This document shows, one piece after another, positions 22,995 through 29,755 of a stretch of DNA of 38,764 nucleotides. The stretch lies in contig LBYG01000004.1 of NCBI GenBank assembly GCA_000996085.1, positions 1 to 38,764 on the forward strand. Direction: 5' to 3'. The notes below the pieces were generated by a model. It was not told the DNA's origin, ran no database searches, and saw only the letters and a program-made list of their open reading frames with translations. The stretch is from Parcubacteria group bacterium GW2011_GWB1_40_14. Its GTDB lineage: Bacteria; Patescibacteriota; Minisyncoccia; Terrybacterales; GWB1-40-14. A program made the translations under genes and the position numbers. Numbering within the stretch: position 1 is the stretch's first letter; each line of letters begins with the position of its first letter.

Positions 22995-23620
22995 GGACGG
23001 CTATGAGCTCAGGCAAGATTAGATTTTTGCTCTTGCCGCTGGTCGTTCTATCAATGATTAGCGGCAGCATATTGATTCTTTGGGGCAGCAGCACGCTTTA
23101 TGGAGAATTGAACGCGGTTCATGATGTCAAAGCATTTGCAGCAGGCAATCATGACGCAAGAGCTTGGTTTGAGTTTGGTTCTTTGGACGAGAAACTTAGC
23201 GGACAAGACGAGTCTTATTTTGTCTACAACACGGCAATCGAACTTGTTGCGAAGGCTTTACAGGAAAAAGATCCCAAAATTGCGATGTTGAATTTGAAAA
23301 CAGCCGCCCATAGATTCACTGAAGCAATGGTGAAAGCAGAAGAAAGAGGAGATAACTTTTTGTTGTCTCGTTCTGCTGCATCGTTGGGCGCTATTTCTGT
23401 AATAATAGGTTTAGTACAACAGGATGAAGAATATATTCAAAAAGCAGATGCCATGCTGGTTAAGGCGTTGACATTGAATCCTGATGATAATGATGCGAAA
23501 TGGAATCTTGAACTATTACGAAGGCTTTATTCTTCGCAAGGTGGTGGAGGAGGAGGAGAGCCTGAGGAAGGTCCGCCAACTGGCCCCGGGCGTCTTGATC
23601 CGGGGAAGGGGGGACTCTAA
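22991..23620 (+). CDS. TPR-like membrane protein (BatC-like)
   Basis: The 209-aa product has an N-terminal membrane helix (FLLLPLVVLSMISGSILIL) followed by helical repeats that read as TPR-type pairs (YNTAIELVAKALQEKDPKIA, KADAMLVKALTLNPDDNDAK, WNLELLRRLY). It ends in a glycine/proline-rich tail (SSQGGGGGGEPEEGPPTG). In Bat operons a TPR protein (BatC) stands beside the VWA pair as a scaffold, and the same role is likely here. It has a strong GGAGGGAG ribosome binding site. The stop codon TAA shares its last A with the next ATG (TAATG), so the last two genes are tightly coupled. Confidence 0.75.
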   Translation: MRTAMSSGKIRFLLLPLVVLSMISGSILILWGSSTLYGELNAVHDVKAFAAGNHDARAWFEFGSLDEKLSGQDESYFVYNTAIELVAKALQEKDPKIAMLNLKTAAHRFTEAMVKAEERGDNFLLSRSAASLGAISVIIGLVQQDEEYIQKADAMLVKALTLNPDDNDAKWNLELLRRLYSSQGGGGGGEPEEGPPTGPGRLDPGKGGL

Positions 23621-24672
23621 TGTTCTTCCGTGATCCTTGGGTATTGTTTATAATCTTGATTTTTATCCCTTGTTTTGGGGCGATTTCATTCATCGCTTTC
23701 AAAAAACAAAGATATTTGGCGAACAAACTCGGTTTTTCTTTAGAATTAGGATTTTCTTCGATTTTAAGAAGAACAGTATTCGCCTCAGTGATTGTCTCGC
23801 TTCTGGCTTTGGGCTTAGCTCAACCACGGTTGCCTACCACACAAAGCGTACCGATAAGATCTGATACCCAAATAGCATTTTTATTTGATGTATCGGTAAG
23901 TATGGCAGGTTCAAAGGAGCCAAATCCGTGTATAGCGGCAGAAGGTCCTTGTAATATACCGGAAGATGCTATGCTTCGTATTGATCGAACAAAGAGAATA
24001 ATTAAAGATGTAATGGGTTCTTTGGGAATAGTTTCTGTTGCCGCCTACGGATTTTCGAATAAGATCGTATGGCAAATGCCGTTTACTTATTCGCCTCAGC
24101 TTGAGCTATTGGATAATGGTTTAACGGCCGGCTCTCTTCAAGCGGCCTGCGACAATAGAGAGATGTGCACAAATTGGTGGATGGCTCTGCTTGCTGCCAC
24201 CAAAGAATTCGATCCCAACAAAAAGAACAAAATAATTGTTCTTTTGACGGACGGTGACTCGGAGGCTTTCTTAGATGAAGGCACCAATCAGACGCTCAAA
24301 AGACTTAACATAAAAGTTTTTAGCGTTAGTATAGGCAATAACAGTGAACGTATCTGGTTGTATGACGATAATGGGAACACAACAGGTTATTATCCTAAAC
24401 CGCTTCCGGTTAAGGATGATGTTCTTAGGTTTGTAGCTGAAAATTCCGGAGGCCGTTTTTTTACCGAAAATGAGGCCGACGGTCTGGCTCCCGCTATTTT
24501 AGCAAACATCGGCAGTTATACTCAGGCGACACTGATAACTTCGCGAGGAGACCTAGTTCTTTCGCGTATTTTCTTTTTTGCCGCAATGGTTGCTCTGATG
24601 CTTTTTGTTCTACGTTATGTCGTAGGAGTACGATTTACTTTCAGGAAAGGTTCTCTTTCAAATAAAAAATAA
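23620..24672 (+). CDS. VWA-domain membrane protein (BatB-like)
   Basis: The 350-aa product has two N-terminal membrane helices (WVLFIILIFIPCFGAISFIA and TVFASVIVSLLALGLA), then a VWA domain with an intact MIDAS (IAFLFDVSVSMAG). The strand KIIVLLTDGDSEAF and the closing NSGGRFFTENEADGL follow. A helix near the C-terminus (FFFAAMVALMLFVLRYVVGV) completes the BatA/BatB layout. Cys pairs lie in two insertions (CIAAEGPC, ACDNREMC), suggesting disulfides outside the cell. It closes the five-gene operon and is followed by an intrinsic terminator. Confidence 0.85.
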   Translation: MFFRDPWVLFIILIFIPCFGAISFIAFKKQRYLANKLGFSLELGFSSILRRTVFASVIVSLLALGLAQPRLPTTQSVPIRSDTQIAFLFDVSVSMAGSKEPNPCIAAEGPCNIPEDAMLRIDRTKRIIKDVMGSLGIVSVAAYGFSNKIVWQMPFTYSPQLELLDNGLTAGSLQAACDNREMCTNWWMALLAATKEFDPNKKNKIIVLLTDGDSEAFLDEGTNQTLKRLNIKVFSVSIGNNSERIWLYDDNGNTTGYYPKPLPVKDDVLRFVAENSGGRFFTENEADGLAPAILANIGSYTQATLITSRGDLVLSRIFFFAAMVALMLFVLRYVVGVRFTFRKGSLSNKK

Positions 24673-24697
24673 CCTCTGGTAATACCAGGGGTTTTTA
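24673..24697 (+). terminator. Intrinsic terminator of the VWA operon
   Basis: CCTCTGGT pairs with ACCAGGGG (one G-U pair) around AAT and is followed by TTTTT. Confidence 0.85.
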
Positions 24698-24745
24698 ATT
24701 ATCCGCTCTTGCCTAAGTTAGATTTAGCTATACAATATCAGCATA

Positions 24746-25270
24746 ATGGCCAATGGAGACATATTACAACAACCATTTTTAAGTATAACCTCGGGTCCGT
24801 GTACCTTTAGTGAGGTGATCCAAGCTATAGTTCAGTCCTATAATTTTAACCCCACGGAAAACTTTAAGGTATCGGTAGGAACCGACTCAGAAGAAGTTAG
24901 CGGCGTGGTTAAGTTTGTGACGGCCATAGTTTTGTGGCGGGTGGGGCACGGAGCCAGAGCGTGGCGTACAGTAAGCTGGGGAGACCCCAAAGAATACAAG
25001 AAAACAGGCTGGAACCCCAAACGTATTTACGAAGAGGTTGTATTAACCGGCACTCTTACGGTTGAATTAAGAAGTCAGTTGCATAAAATATTGGGCGAAA
25101 GCGTTTCAAATAATATTGAGGTCCATGCTGATGTGGGGGAGTCCGGACGCACTTCTGTGCTTATGCGCGAAATAATCGGTATGTTATTGGGTTATGGGTT
25201 TCCTTTGCAGAATATAAAATGGAAGCCTGAATCAATTGCGGCCTCGGTTGTTGCGGACAGATATATTTGA
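24746..25270 (+). CDS. DUF458 (YkuK-like) RNase H-fold protein
   Basis: The 174-aa product matches the DUF458 family, predicted RNase H-like proteins of unknown substrate. Seen are the N-terminal block (ITSGPCTFSEVIQAIVQSY), the first strand with an acidic residue (FKVSVGTDSEEVSG), the strand pair KFVTAIVLWRVG, the helix IYEEVVLTGTLTVELRSQL, and the late acidic strand (IEVHADVGESGRTSVLMREI). The family is common in Firmicutes and CPR. It is a single-gene unit with a possible promoter TTGCCT-16-TACAAT just upstream. A bistable hairpin begins 26 bp after its stop. Confidence 0.78.
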   Translation: MANGDILQQPFLSITSGPCTFSEVIQAIVQSYNFNPTENFKVSVGTDSEEVSGVVKFVTAIVLWRVGHGARAWRTVSWGDPKEYKKTGWNPKRIYEEVVLTGTLTVELRSQLHKILGESVSNNIEVHADVGESGRTSVLMREIIGMLLGYGFPLQNIKWKPESIAASVVADRYI

Positions 25271-25295
25271 TTCGTGATTGTGTTTTAGCTTTTGC

Positions 25296-25416
25296 CTGCG
25301 GGGACGATCACTGTCATTCCGTTTCGCAAAGTGTCTTCCGGCGAACTCGCCCCGCAGCTTACGGGGCTCAAACAGCGCCTCACGGCACTTTGCTCAACGG
25401 GACAGTTTACGTCTCC
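25296..25416 (+). promoter_or_regulatory. Large hairpin with an alternative fold
   Basis: The 5' arm blocks GGGGACG (25300-25306), ACTGTC (25310-25315), CCGTT (25319-25323) and GCAAAGTG (25326-25333) pair in order with CACTTTGC (25386-25393), AACGG (25396-25400), GACAGT (25401-25406) and CGTCTCC (25410-25416). The tip holds GCCCCG/CGGGGC (25349-25354/25362-25367). CTGCGGGG (25296-25303) can instead pair perfectly with CCCCGCAG (25350-25357), which would break both the outer stem and the tip. The coding strand is not certain; plus is given because the neighbours are plus. Confidence 0.5.
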
Positions 25417-25465
25417 TCGGATATCGCTAAAACACAGCCACGATTTTTTATTGTTTATAGAAAAC

Positions 25466-25624
25466 ATGAAAAATTATTCCAGAAAACCCGCCAGGCAAGG
25501 CAAAACCGCATTTCGCACACCTAGTAATTTTAAGGGCAGGTTCATACGGGAAAAATCCGAGCCCCGTTACAAAATTTACAGAAGTCATAAAAATAACTCA
25601 AACCACAATCCGACAGTTGACTGA
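25466..25624 (+). CDS. Possible small basic protein, 52 aa
   Basis: The ATG frame gives MKNYSRKPARQGKTAFRTPS, then NFKGRFIREKSEPRYKIYRS and a short Asn/His-rich end. It is strongly basic, without hydrophobic segments, and looks like a nucleic-acid-binding peptide. There is no good Shine-Dalgarno. It stands 50 nt after the hairpin at 25296-25416, which might be its leader. The frame stays open further upstream to 25292, but that part runs through the hairpin and looks noncoding. I recognise no family. From 25625 to 25763 I see only a CGAC/GTCG hairpin whose loop holds the ribosome binding site of the next gene. Confidence 0.35.
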   Translation: MKNYSRKPARQGKTAFRTPSNFKGRFIREKSEPRYKIYRSHKNNSNHNPTVD

Positions 25625-25763
25625 TCTATTTCGTTTTTGTTCAATGAAAATTTTGTAAGTGGGGTTGCATAGAGCGTTCGTATGGTCAATAATTCAAGAA
25701 TAAAGTTCTTTGATAGAAAGATAAAATAAAGATGGCTTGCCATGAGCGACCGAAGGGAGTCGA

Positions 25764-26378
25764 ATGGAACACACAGAAGTCGAGCTTAAATGGCCGATTC
25801 CAGATCCGGAAAAGTTTTTCGCTGCTTTAAGAGCCGTCAGTGCCAAAGTTCATATTAACCGTTACGCTACGGAACATGAATTAAATATTTGGTATGAAAG
25901 AGGAAAAAATGCGGAAGACGCCAGACGTCTTCGTATTTCCCGTCCATATCCTTATAGGCGAGGTTGTGATTATTACTACTGTGTTACCAAAAAGGGTTCA
26001 AATAAGAGCGTCAGATTTAAAGCAAGCCTGGAAGAAAATTTTTATGGCTTGTATTTCGGTAGTCCTCAAAAAGCGCTCCAATTTTTTCTTTTTGCAGGAT
26101 ATACGGATCATTTTCGATACGAAAGAATCCGAACAGATTTTCATTTCAACGGTATTGTTTTATCTTATGATAGCCTGCCGCAAATAGGGAATTATGTAGA
26201 AATAGAAGGCGATCCGGGTGATATTTTGGAAGCGGCTTCTTTGTTGGGATTAGACGAAAAAGACTCAACCAACTTAAGCTACAAGGCATTATTTAAGAAA
26301 TGGAAAGCGGATAATCCAAGCAGTGACGCCAAGGATTTGTTGTGGGAAGACGAAAGACATTTTTTCTCAGTAATTTAA
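25764..26378 (+). CDS. CYTH-domain protein (class IV cyclase/triphosphatase-like)
   Basis: CYTH proteins bind triphosphorylated ligands with divalent metal in a beta tunnel. The 204-aa product shows the signature ExExK near the start (HTEVELKWPI), the basic strand RRLRISRPYP, a later Lys strand (YYYCVTKKGSNKSVRFKA), YERIRTDFHFNG and the closing acidic strand YVEIEGDP, ending with the helix ILEAASLLGL. The usual RLR...K...ER order is kept, so the metal and phosphate site looks functional. Substrate is unknown; in CPR bacteria such proteins are often annotated as class IV adenylate cyclase without proof. It ends at a strong bidirectional terminator. Confidence 0.82.
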   Translation: MEHTEVELKWPIPDPEKFFAALRAVSAKVHINRYATEHELNIWYERGKNAEDARRLRISRPYPYRRGCDYYYCVTKKGSNKSVRFKASLEENFYGLYFGSPQKALQFFLFAGYTDHFRYERIRTDFHFNGIVLSYDSLPQIGNYVEIEGDPGDILEAASLLGLDEKDSTNLSYKALFKKWKADNPSSDAKDLLWEDERHFFSVI

Positions 26379-26388
26379 TTTAGAAAAT

Positions 26389-26415
26389 ACCCACCGATTT
26401 TGTCGGTGGGTTTTT
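26389..26415. terminator. Bidirectional intrinsic terminator
   Basis: ACCCACCGA (26389-26397) pairs perfectly with TCGGTGGGT (26403-26411), with a T-run on the plus strand and A-rich sequence on the other side. It serves the CYTH gene and the convergent small genes. Confidence 0.88.
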
Positions 26416-26419
26416 ATTT

Positions 26420-26635
26420 TTATGACGATTTGTTTTGAGGATGTATTTTAGTGTATAGCTCAACGTCGCAATTGCCGGTGAAAATTTCTTCTTTATACAG
26501 ATTTTTCAGGCGTTTGGCTACGTTTAGTTTTGCCTGCGCCGGAGAATAAGCTTGTGTATGCTCGTGGACGTTTTTTTGTAGTCCGGTGCCTTTGCCCCGG
26601 ATAACGCCAAGAATACAGTAAAGCGACAAAGTCAC
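26420..26635 (-). CDS. Small protein of unknown function, 71 aa
   Basis: The start is GTG at 26635, chosen because AGGAG stands 5 nt upstream, directly after the stop of the preceding gene. The product opens with a hydrophobic strand (VTLSLYCILGVIRGKG), followed by a region with KNVHEHTQAYSPAQAKLNVA and a helical stretch (KRLKNLYKEEIFTG). I recognise no family. It is the second gene of a two-gene minus operon with the zinc-ribbon gene. Confidence 0.55.
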   Translation of the reverse strand: MTLSLYCILGVIRGKGTGLQKNVHEHTQAYSPAQAKLNVAKRLKNLYKEEIFTGNCDVELYTKIHPQNKSS

Positions 26636-26645
26636 TTTTTCTCCT

Positions 26646-26897
26646 TTAGGCGGGAATCTCTCCGGTTCCGCCGCACATTGTGCAAGTGCCCCGTATATCA
26701 CAGGCGGGACATCGGGCCAGGAGCATGAATCCCGGAAGTACAGTGGTGCCGTTGCACACATAACATTTTCCCGGACGGAATTTGCAGCAGGCAGGACAGC
26801 GTTTTGTTTTTTCTTTAGTCGGGTCTTCCGGACTATTTTCGGGCGGATTTTCCGTGCGAGAAGCGGCGTTTTTCTTGTTTCTGTTGAAACCGAACAC
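26646..26897 (-). CDS. Small zinc-ribbon protein with DnaJ-like CxxC repeats
   Basis: The 83-aa product has a basic, polar N-terminus (FGFNRNKKNAASR), a charged linker with PENSPEDPTKE, and then four Cys pairs in about 45 residues (CPACC, CYVCNG, CPAC, CTMCGGTGE). The last pattern, CxMCGGTG, resembles the DnaJ cysteine-rich domain, so the protein probably folds around two zinc ions. Start is GTG with a strong AAGGAG 6 nt upstream. It has a clear promoter (TTGACT-17-TAAAAG with extended -10, 26946-26974). Its function is unknown; a chaperone or RNA-binding adaptor is possible. Confidence 0.65.
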   Translation of the reverse strand: MFGFNRNKKNAASRTENPPENSPEDPTKEKTKRCPACCKFRPGKCYVCNGTTVLPGFMLLARCPACDIRGTCTMCGGTGEIPA

Positions 26898-26945
26898 TTT
26901 ATTCTCCTTAAAAAGAACTAACAGGGCCTTCCCGACATTATTTCT

Positions 26946-26974
26946 CTTTTAGCATAAATCTTAATAAAAGTCAA
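26946..26974 (-). promoter_or_regulatory. Promoter of the zinc-ribbon operon
   Basis: On the minus strand TTGACT (26974-26969), 17-nt spacer, TAAAAG (26951-26946) preceded by TGC as an extended -10. From 26975 to 27176 I see no gene, only a CACAGA/TCTGTG inverted repeat at about 27050-27090. Confidence 0.6.
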
Positions 26975-27176
26975 TTAAGAAATACGTAAGCAAAACAAGA
27001 AAAACAGCATCCTGTAATATGCGGGGGTTATGAACAAATTTCAGTAATTTAACCACAGAGGAGTTTTAAGTAATAAAAAAGAGGTTCTGTGTAATAGAAT
27101 AGCAATCAGAGAGACCGGCAAAAGATAAACGAAATTTTTGTAGACGCAACCGCATTAAATGCTAGGATAAATTTGC

Positions 27177-27267
27177 GCCCTCGTCGTTTCCGCCAAAGGC
27201 GGATCCGTCTTCTAATTGGTTGCAAGCGACCATACAAGAAAGCGGCGGACAACTCCGACGCAAGGGC
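27177..27267 (+). repeat. Bistable stem structure upstream of tRNA-Arg
   Basis: GCCCT (27177-27181), CGTCG (27182-27186) and TCCGCC (27189-27194) pair in order with AGGGC (27263-27267), CGACG (27256-27260) and GGCGGA (27244-27249). TCCGCC can instead pair with a second GGCGGA only 3 nt away (27198-27203). GGTTG/CGACC forms another hairpin between them. It ends 17 bp before the tRNA and may be part of its precursor. It contains no credible ORF. Confidence 0.4.
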
Positions 27268-27283
27268 AAAGCGATTTAAAAGC

Positions 27284-27355
27284 GTCCCTGTAGCTCAACG
27301 GATAGAGTACAAGCCTCCGAAGCTTGGGATCGCGGTTCGATTCCGCGCAGGGACA
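27284..27355 (+). tRNA. tRNA-Arg (anticodon CCG)
   Basis: Acceptor arms GTCCCTG and CAGGGAC pair perfectly. The D arm is GCTC/GAGT-type, the anticodon stem CAAGC/GCTTG encloses the loop CTCCGAA (anticodon CCG, codon CGG), and the T arm CGCGG/CCGCG encloses TTCGATT. The discriminator base is A. CCA is not encoded; ACAG follows. The gene is 72 nt long. Confidence 0.95.
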
Positions 27356-27376
27356 CAGCTTAATTTGTTTTTATAA

Positions 27377-27700
27377 GCTTACATCTACCAGATATGCTGA
27401 ATTATTGCTTCGATTCTCTCGCCATTGTTAGCGAACGATAGTGAGCTTTACAATGACGTGGATCCCGCTTATTCCCAATCATAATTAAAATTCTGCCCAA
27501 TTAATTAAACAATGGCGGGATCGCGCAAATTCATCCGCTTGCTAATGCTTGCGGGAATTTGCGGGGATTCTTGAAGGCACCGACTAGAAAATACTATCTC
27601 GCTATAAGCGAGATCTGTATTTTCAGGAATACCGTCAAAGTTCCGAAAGCCTGGAGGAACTTCAGCCCGGAGGGCGAGGCGGGAATAGTTATTGAAGTTC
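27377..27700. repeat. Hairpin-rich intergenic region
   Basis: This gap between tRNA-Arg and the beta-CASP gene has no credible gene but a series of perfect inverted repeats: CATTGT/ACAATG (27423/27450), GATCCCGC/GCGGGATC (27461/27515) and GCAAATTC-CCGC/GCGG-GAATTTGC (27525-27562). A long hairpin at 27587-27624 follows (GAAAATAC and ATCTCGCT with AGCGAGAT and GTATTTTC), then AAGTTCC/GGAACTT (27638/27656). Whether it is transcribed is unknown. Confidence 0.45.
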
Positions 27701-27703
27701 AAA

Positions 27704-27712
27704 TGCTATAAT
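27704..27712 (+). promoter_or_regulatory. Extended -10 promoter giving a leaderless nuclease mRNA
   Basis: TGCTATAAT (27704-27712) is a perfect extended -10 without a clear -35. Its end is 7 nt from the ATG at 27720, so the predicted start coincides with the start codon and no ribosome binding site is possible. Confidence 0.55.
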
Positions 27713-27719
27713 AGAGTAT

Positions 27720-29075
27720 ATGTCTGTTAAGATTGCTTTTCTTGGTGCTGCGCGAACCGTTACAGGTTCGCAGTTTTTGGTTGAAGCCGCAGGCAAACAA
27801 ATATTAATAGATTGCGGCATGTCTCAAGGCAGCCGGTATTCTGAAGAAGTAAATCATAAACCTTTTGATTTTAAACCTAAAGATATCGATGCGGTTATTC
27901 TTACGCACGCCCATATAGATCATAGCGGCAGATTGCCAAAGTTAGTAAAAGATGGCTTTGGCGGGTTTATTTATTCCACGCCACCGACAAAAGATTTTGC
28001 GGAAATTTTACTTACCGACACAGCTCAGATCATAGGACAAGAAGACGAAAACGGAGGAGCAGAAGCCATTTTTACTCTACATGATGTTGTCCGGACAATA
28101 TCGCAATTTAAAACCGCGCCCTACGGTGAGGAAGTTAAACTGGCTCCTAATTTATCTTTTCGATTAATAGACGCAGGACATGTTTTGGGTTCCGCTATCA
28201 TTGAATTAAAAGCAGAAGGCAAAACAATTATTTTTTCCGGAGATCTGGGAAATCCGCCCACGCCGCTTTTAACGCCCACGCAAATACCCGAACAAGCCGA
28301 TTATGTGATCGTTGAGTCTACTTACGGAAATCGTTTACACGAGCCGCATGAAGAGCGAAGCAAAAAACTGCAAAATATCATAGAAAGAACAATAAATCAA
28401 AAAGGTGTATTGTTAATGCCGATCTTTGCTTTTGAAAAAGAACAGGAAATTTTATTTGAGATAAATAAATTTGCGGAACAGAAACAAATTCCGCGAGTGC
28501 CCGTTTTTATCGACAGTCCTCTTGCGATTGCTGCCACAAAAATTTATGAGAAATACCCCGATTATTATAATGTCGAAGCCAAAAAACTCGTTGCCGAGGG
28601 CGACCAACTATTTAATTTCCCCGGGCTTCAAATGACACCTACAGTTGAGAAGTCTAAAATGATAAACCGCGTCCCGAATCCTAAAATTATAATTGCCGGC
28701 TCGGGCATGATGACGGGCGGTCGCATTCTTCATCACGCCATACGTTATCTTTCAGATCCCAACTCCACAATTTTGTTTGTGGGATATCAGGCGGCAGGTT
28801 CTTTGGGACGAAGAATTTTTGATAGAGCCAAAGCAGTAAGAATAATGAATGATATGGTAAATGTTAGATGTTTGGTAAAGGGTTTGGGAGCATATTCTTC
28901 ACATGCCGACCAGGATGGTTTAGTTATGTGGTTAGATAATATAAAGAAAAAACCCAAACGGGTATTTGTTGTACACGGAGAGGAGGCGGCAGCTTTGGCC
29001 TTGTCACAGAGGATCACCGAGGACCTTAAATTAAGCGTTTCAGTGCCGTATGTGGGAGAACGAATTGAGTTATAG
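27720..29075 (+). CDS. Metallo-beta-lactamase/beta-CASP ribonuclease (CPSF/YSH1-like)
   Basis: This family comprises zinc-dependent RNA endo- or exonucleases. The 451-aa product has the MBL core (ILIDCGMSQG, LTHAHIDHSGRLPKL, the metal His in DAGHVLGSAIIEL, and FSGDLGNP). The beta-CASP cap follows (YVIVESTYGNRLH, ESTYGN typical of the clade), then PVFIDSPLA, SGMMTGGRILHHAI, and the C-terminal RMMBL segment (YSSHADQDGL, VHGEEAAAL). All expected metal ligands are visible. It resembles bacterial homologues of the eukaryotic CPSF nuclease more than RNase J. The mRNA appears leaderless. Confidence 0.93.
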   Translation: MSVKIAFLGAARTVTGSQFLVEAAGKQILIDCGMSQGSRYSEEVNHKPFDFKPKDIDAVILTHAHIDHSGRLPKLVKDGFGGFIYSTPPTKDFAEILLTDTAQIIGQEDENGGAEAIFTLHDVVRTISQFKTAPYGEEVKLAPNLSFRLIDAGHVLGSAIIELKAEGKTIIFSGDLGNPPTPLLTPTQIPEQADYVIVESTYGNRLHEPHEERSKKLQNIIERTINQKGVLLMPIFAFEKEQEILFEINKFAEQKQIPRVPVFIDSPLAIAATKIYEKYPDYYNVEAKKLVAEGDQLFNFPGLQMTPTVEKSKMINRVPNPKIIIAGSGMMTGGRILHHAIRYLSDPNSTILFVGYQAAGSLGRRIFDRAKAVRIMNDMVNVRCLVKGLGAYSSHADQDGLVMWLDNIKKKPKRVFVVHGEEAAALALSQRITEDLKLSVSVPYVGERIEL

Positions 29076-29090
29076 TATAATTTAATTATC

Positions 29091-29702
29091 ATGCCGCATC
29101 ACTATCAAAAGTATAAAATATGTGTTTCGGGAGCCGCCGAAACGGATTTCTGCACACCGGAAGCTATAGCGTTGGCAAAGGAAATCGGGCGCGAAATAGT
29201 AAGACAGGGCGCGGTCTTGGTAACCGGCGCCACCAACGGCATGCCTTATTGGGCCGCAATAGGCGCAAAAGAAGAAGGCGGATTATCTATTGGTTTGTCG
29301 CCTGCTGCCAGCGAAGAAGCGCACGTTAAAAGTTATCATCTTCCTATAGATTATTTCGATATAATAATTTATACGGGTTTTGATTATTCAGGAAGAAATT
29401 TATTACTTACCCGTGCGGCCGATGCCGTTATTATTATTTGCGGAAGAATGGGCACTTTAAACGAATTTACAATTGCCTTTGAGGACAAGAAAGCTATAGG
29501 TGTTATGGTTGGTTCCGGCGGCCTTACCGAAATAATAAAAGATTTGGTTGCGAAAACTCATCGTGGTAGTGGTGATATAATTTACGACAGCAACCCAAAA
29601 AGATTGATAGAAAAAGTTATTAAAAAGGTTGAAGAGCAGAAAAAAGAACTGAACAAGAGAACACAGAAACATAAAAAGAAAATCACGAAAGAGGAAAGCT
29701 AA
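29091..29702 (+). CDS. SLOG/LOG-family Rossmann nucleotide-binding protein (TIGR00725-like)
   Basis: The 203-aa product has the Rossmann opening (YKICVSGAAETDFC), the helix ALAKEIGREIVRQGAVLVTG, NGMPYWAAIGAKEEGG, and the signature CGRMGTLNEFTIAFE in place of the PGGxGTxxE loop of LOG proteins. It ends in a strongly charged helical tail (VEEQKKELNKRTQKHKKK). LOG enzymes release cytokinin-type bases from nucleotides, and SLOG relatives bind nucleotide-derived ligands. The altered loop makes a binding role as likely as catalysis. It lies 15 bp after the nuclease gene; a TATAAT stands 9 nt before its start. Confidence 0.8.
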   Translation: MPHHYQKYKICVSGAAETDFCTPEAIALAKEIGREIVRQGAVLVTGATNGMPYWAAIGAKEEGGLSIGLSPAASEEAHVKSYHLPIDYFDIIIYTGFDYSGRNLLLTRAADAVIIICGRMGTLNEFTIAFEDKKAIGVMVGSGGLTEIIKDLVAKTHRGSGDIIYDSNPKRLIEKVIKKVEEQKKELNKRTQKHKKKITKEES

Positions 29703-29755
29703 AAGCAAACAGTAAATATTAAATCTAAAGTTAATAAATATAAGATTTTGAAATT

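Noticed and set aside
24673-24745. A missing moxR or further operon gene hidden after the last VWA gene
   Set aside because: A clear terminator follows the VWA gene and the next ORF is an unrelated DUF458 gene with its own promoter.
25267-25524. ORFs on both strands through the bistable hairpin
   Set aside because: Palindromic arms keep the frames open on both strands, and the residue composition is not protein-like.
27173-27376. ORF of 67 codons on the plus strand
   Set aside because: It is overlapped entirely by tRNA-Arg and the structured region before it.
27461-27700. CRISPR array or attC-like recombination site, because of tandem hairpins
   Set aside because: The hairpins differ from each other in sequence and spacing, there are no repeat units, and no integrase or cas gene is present.
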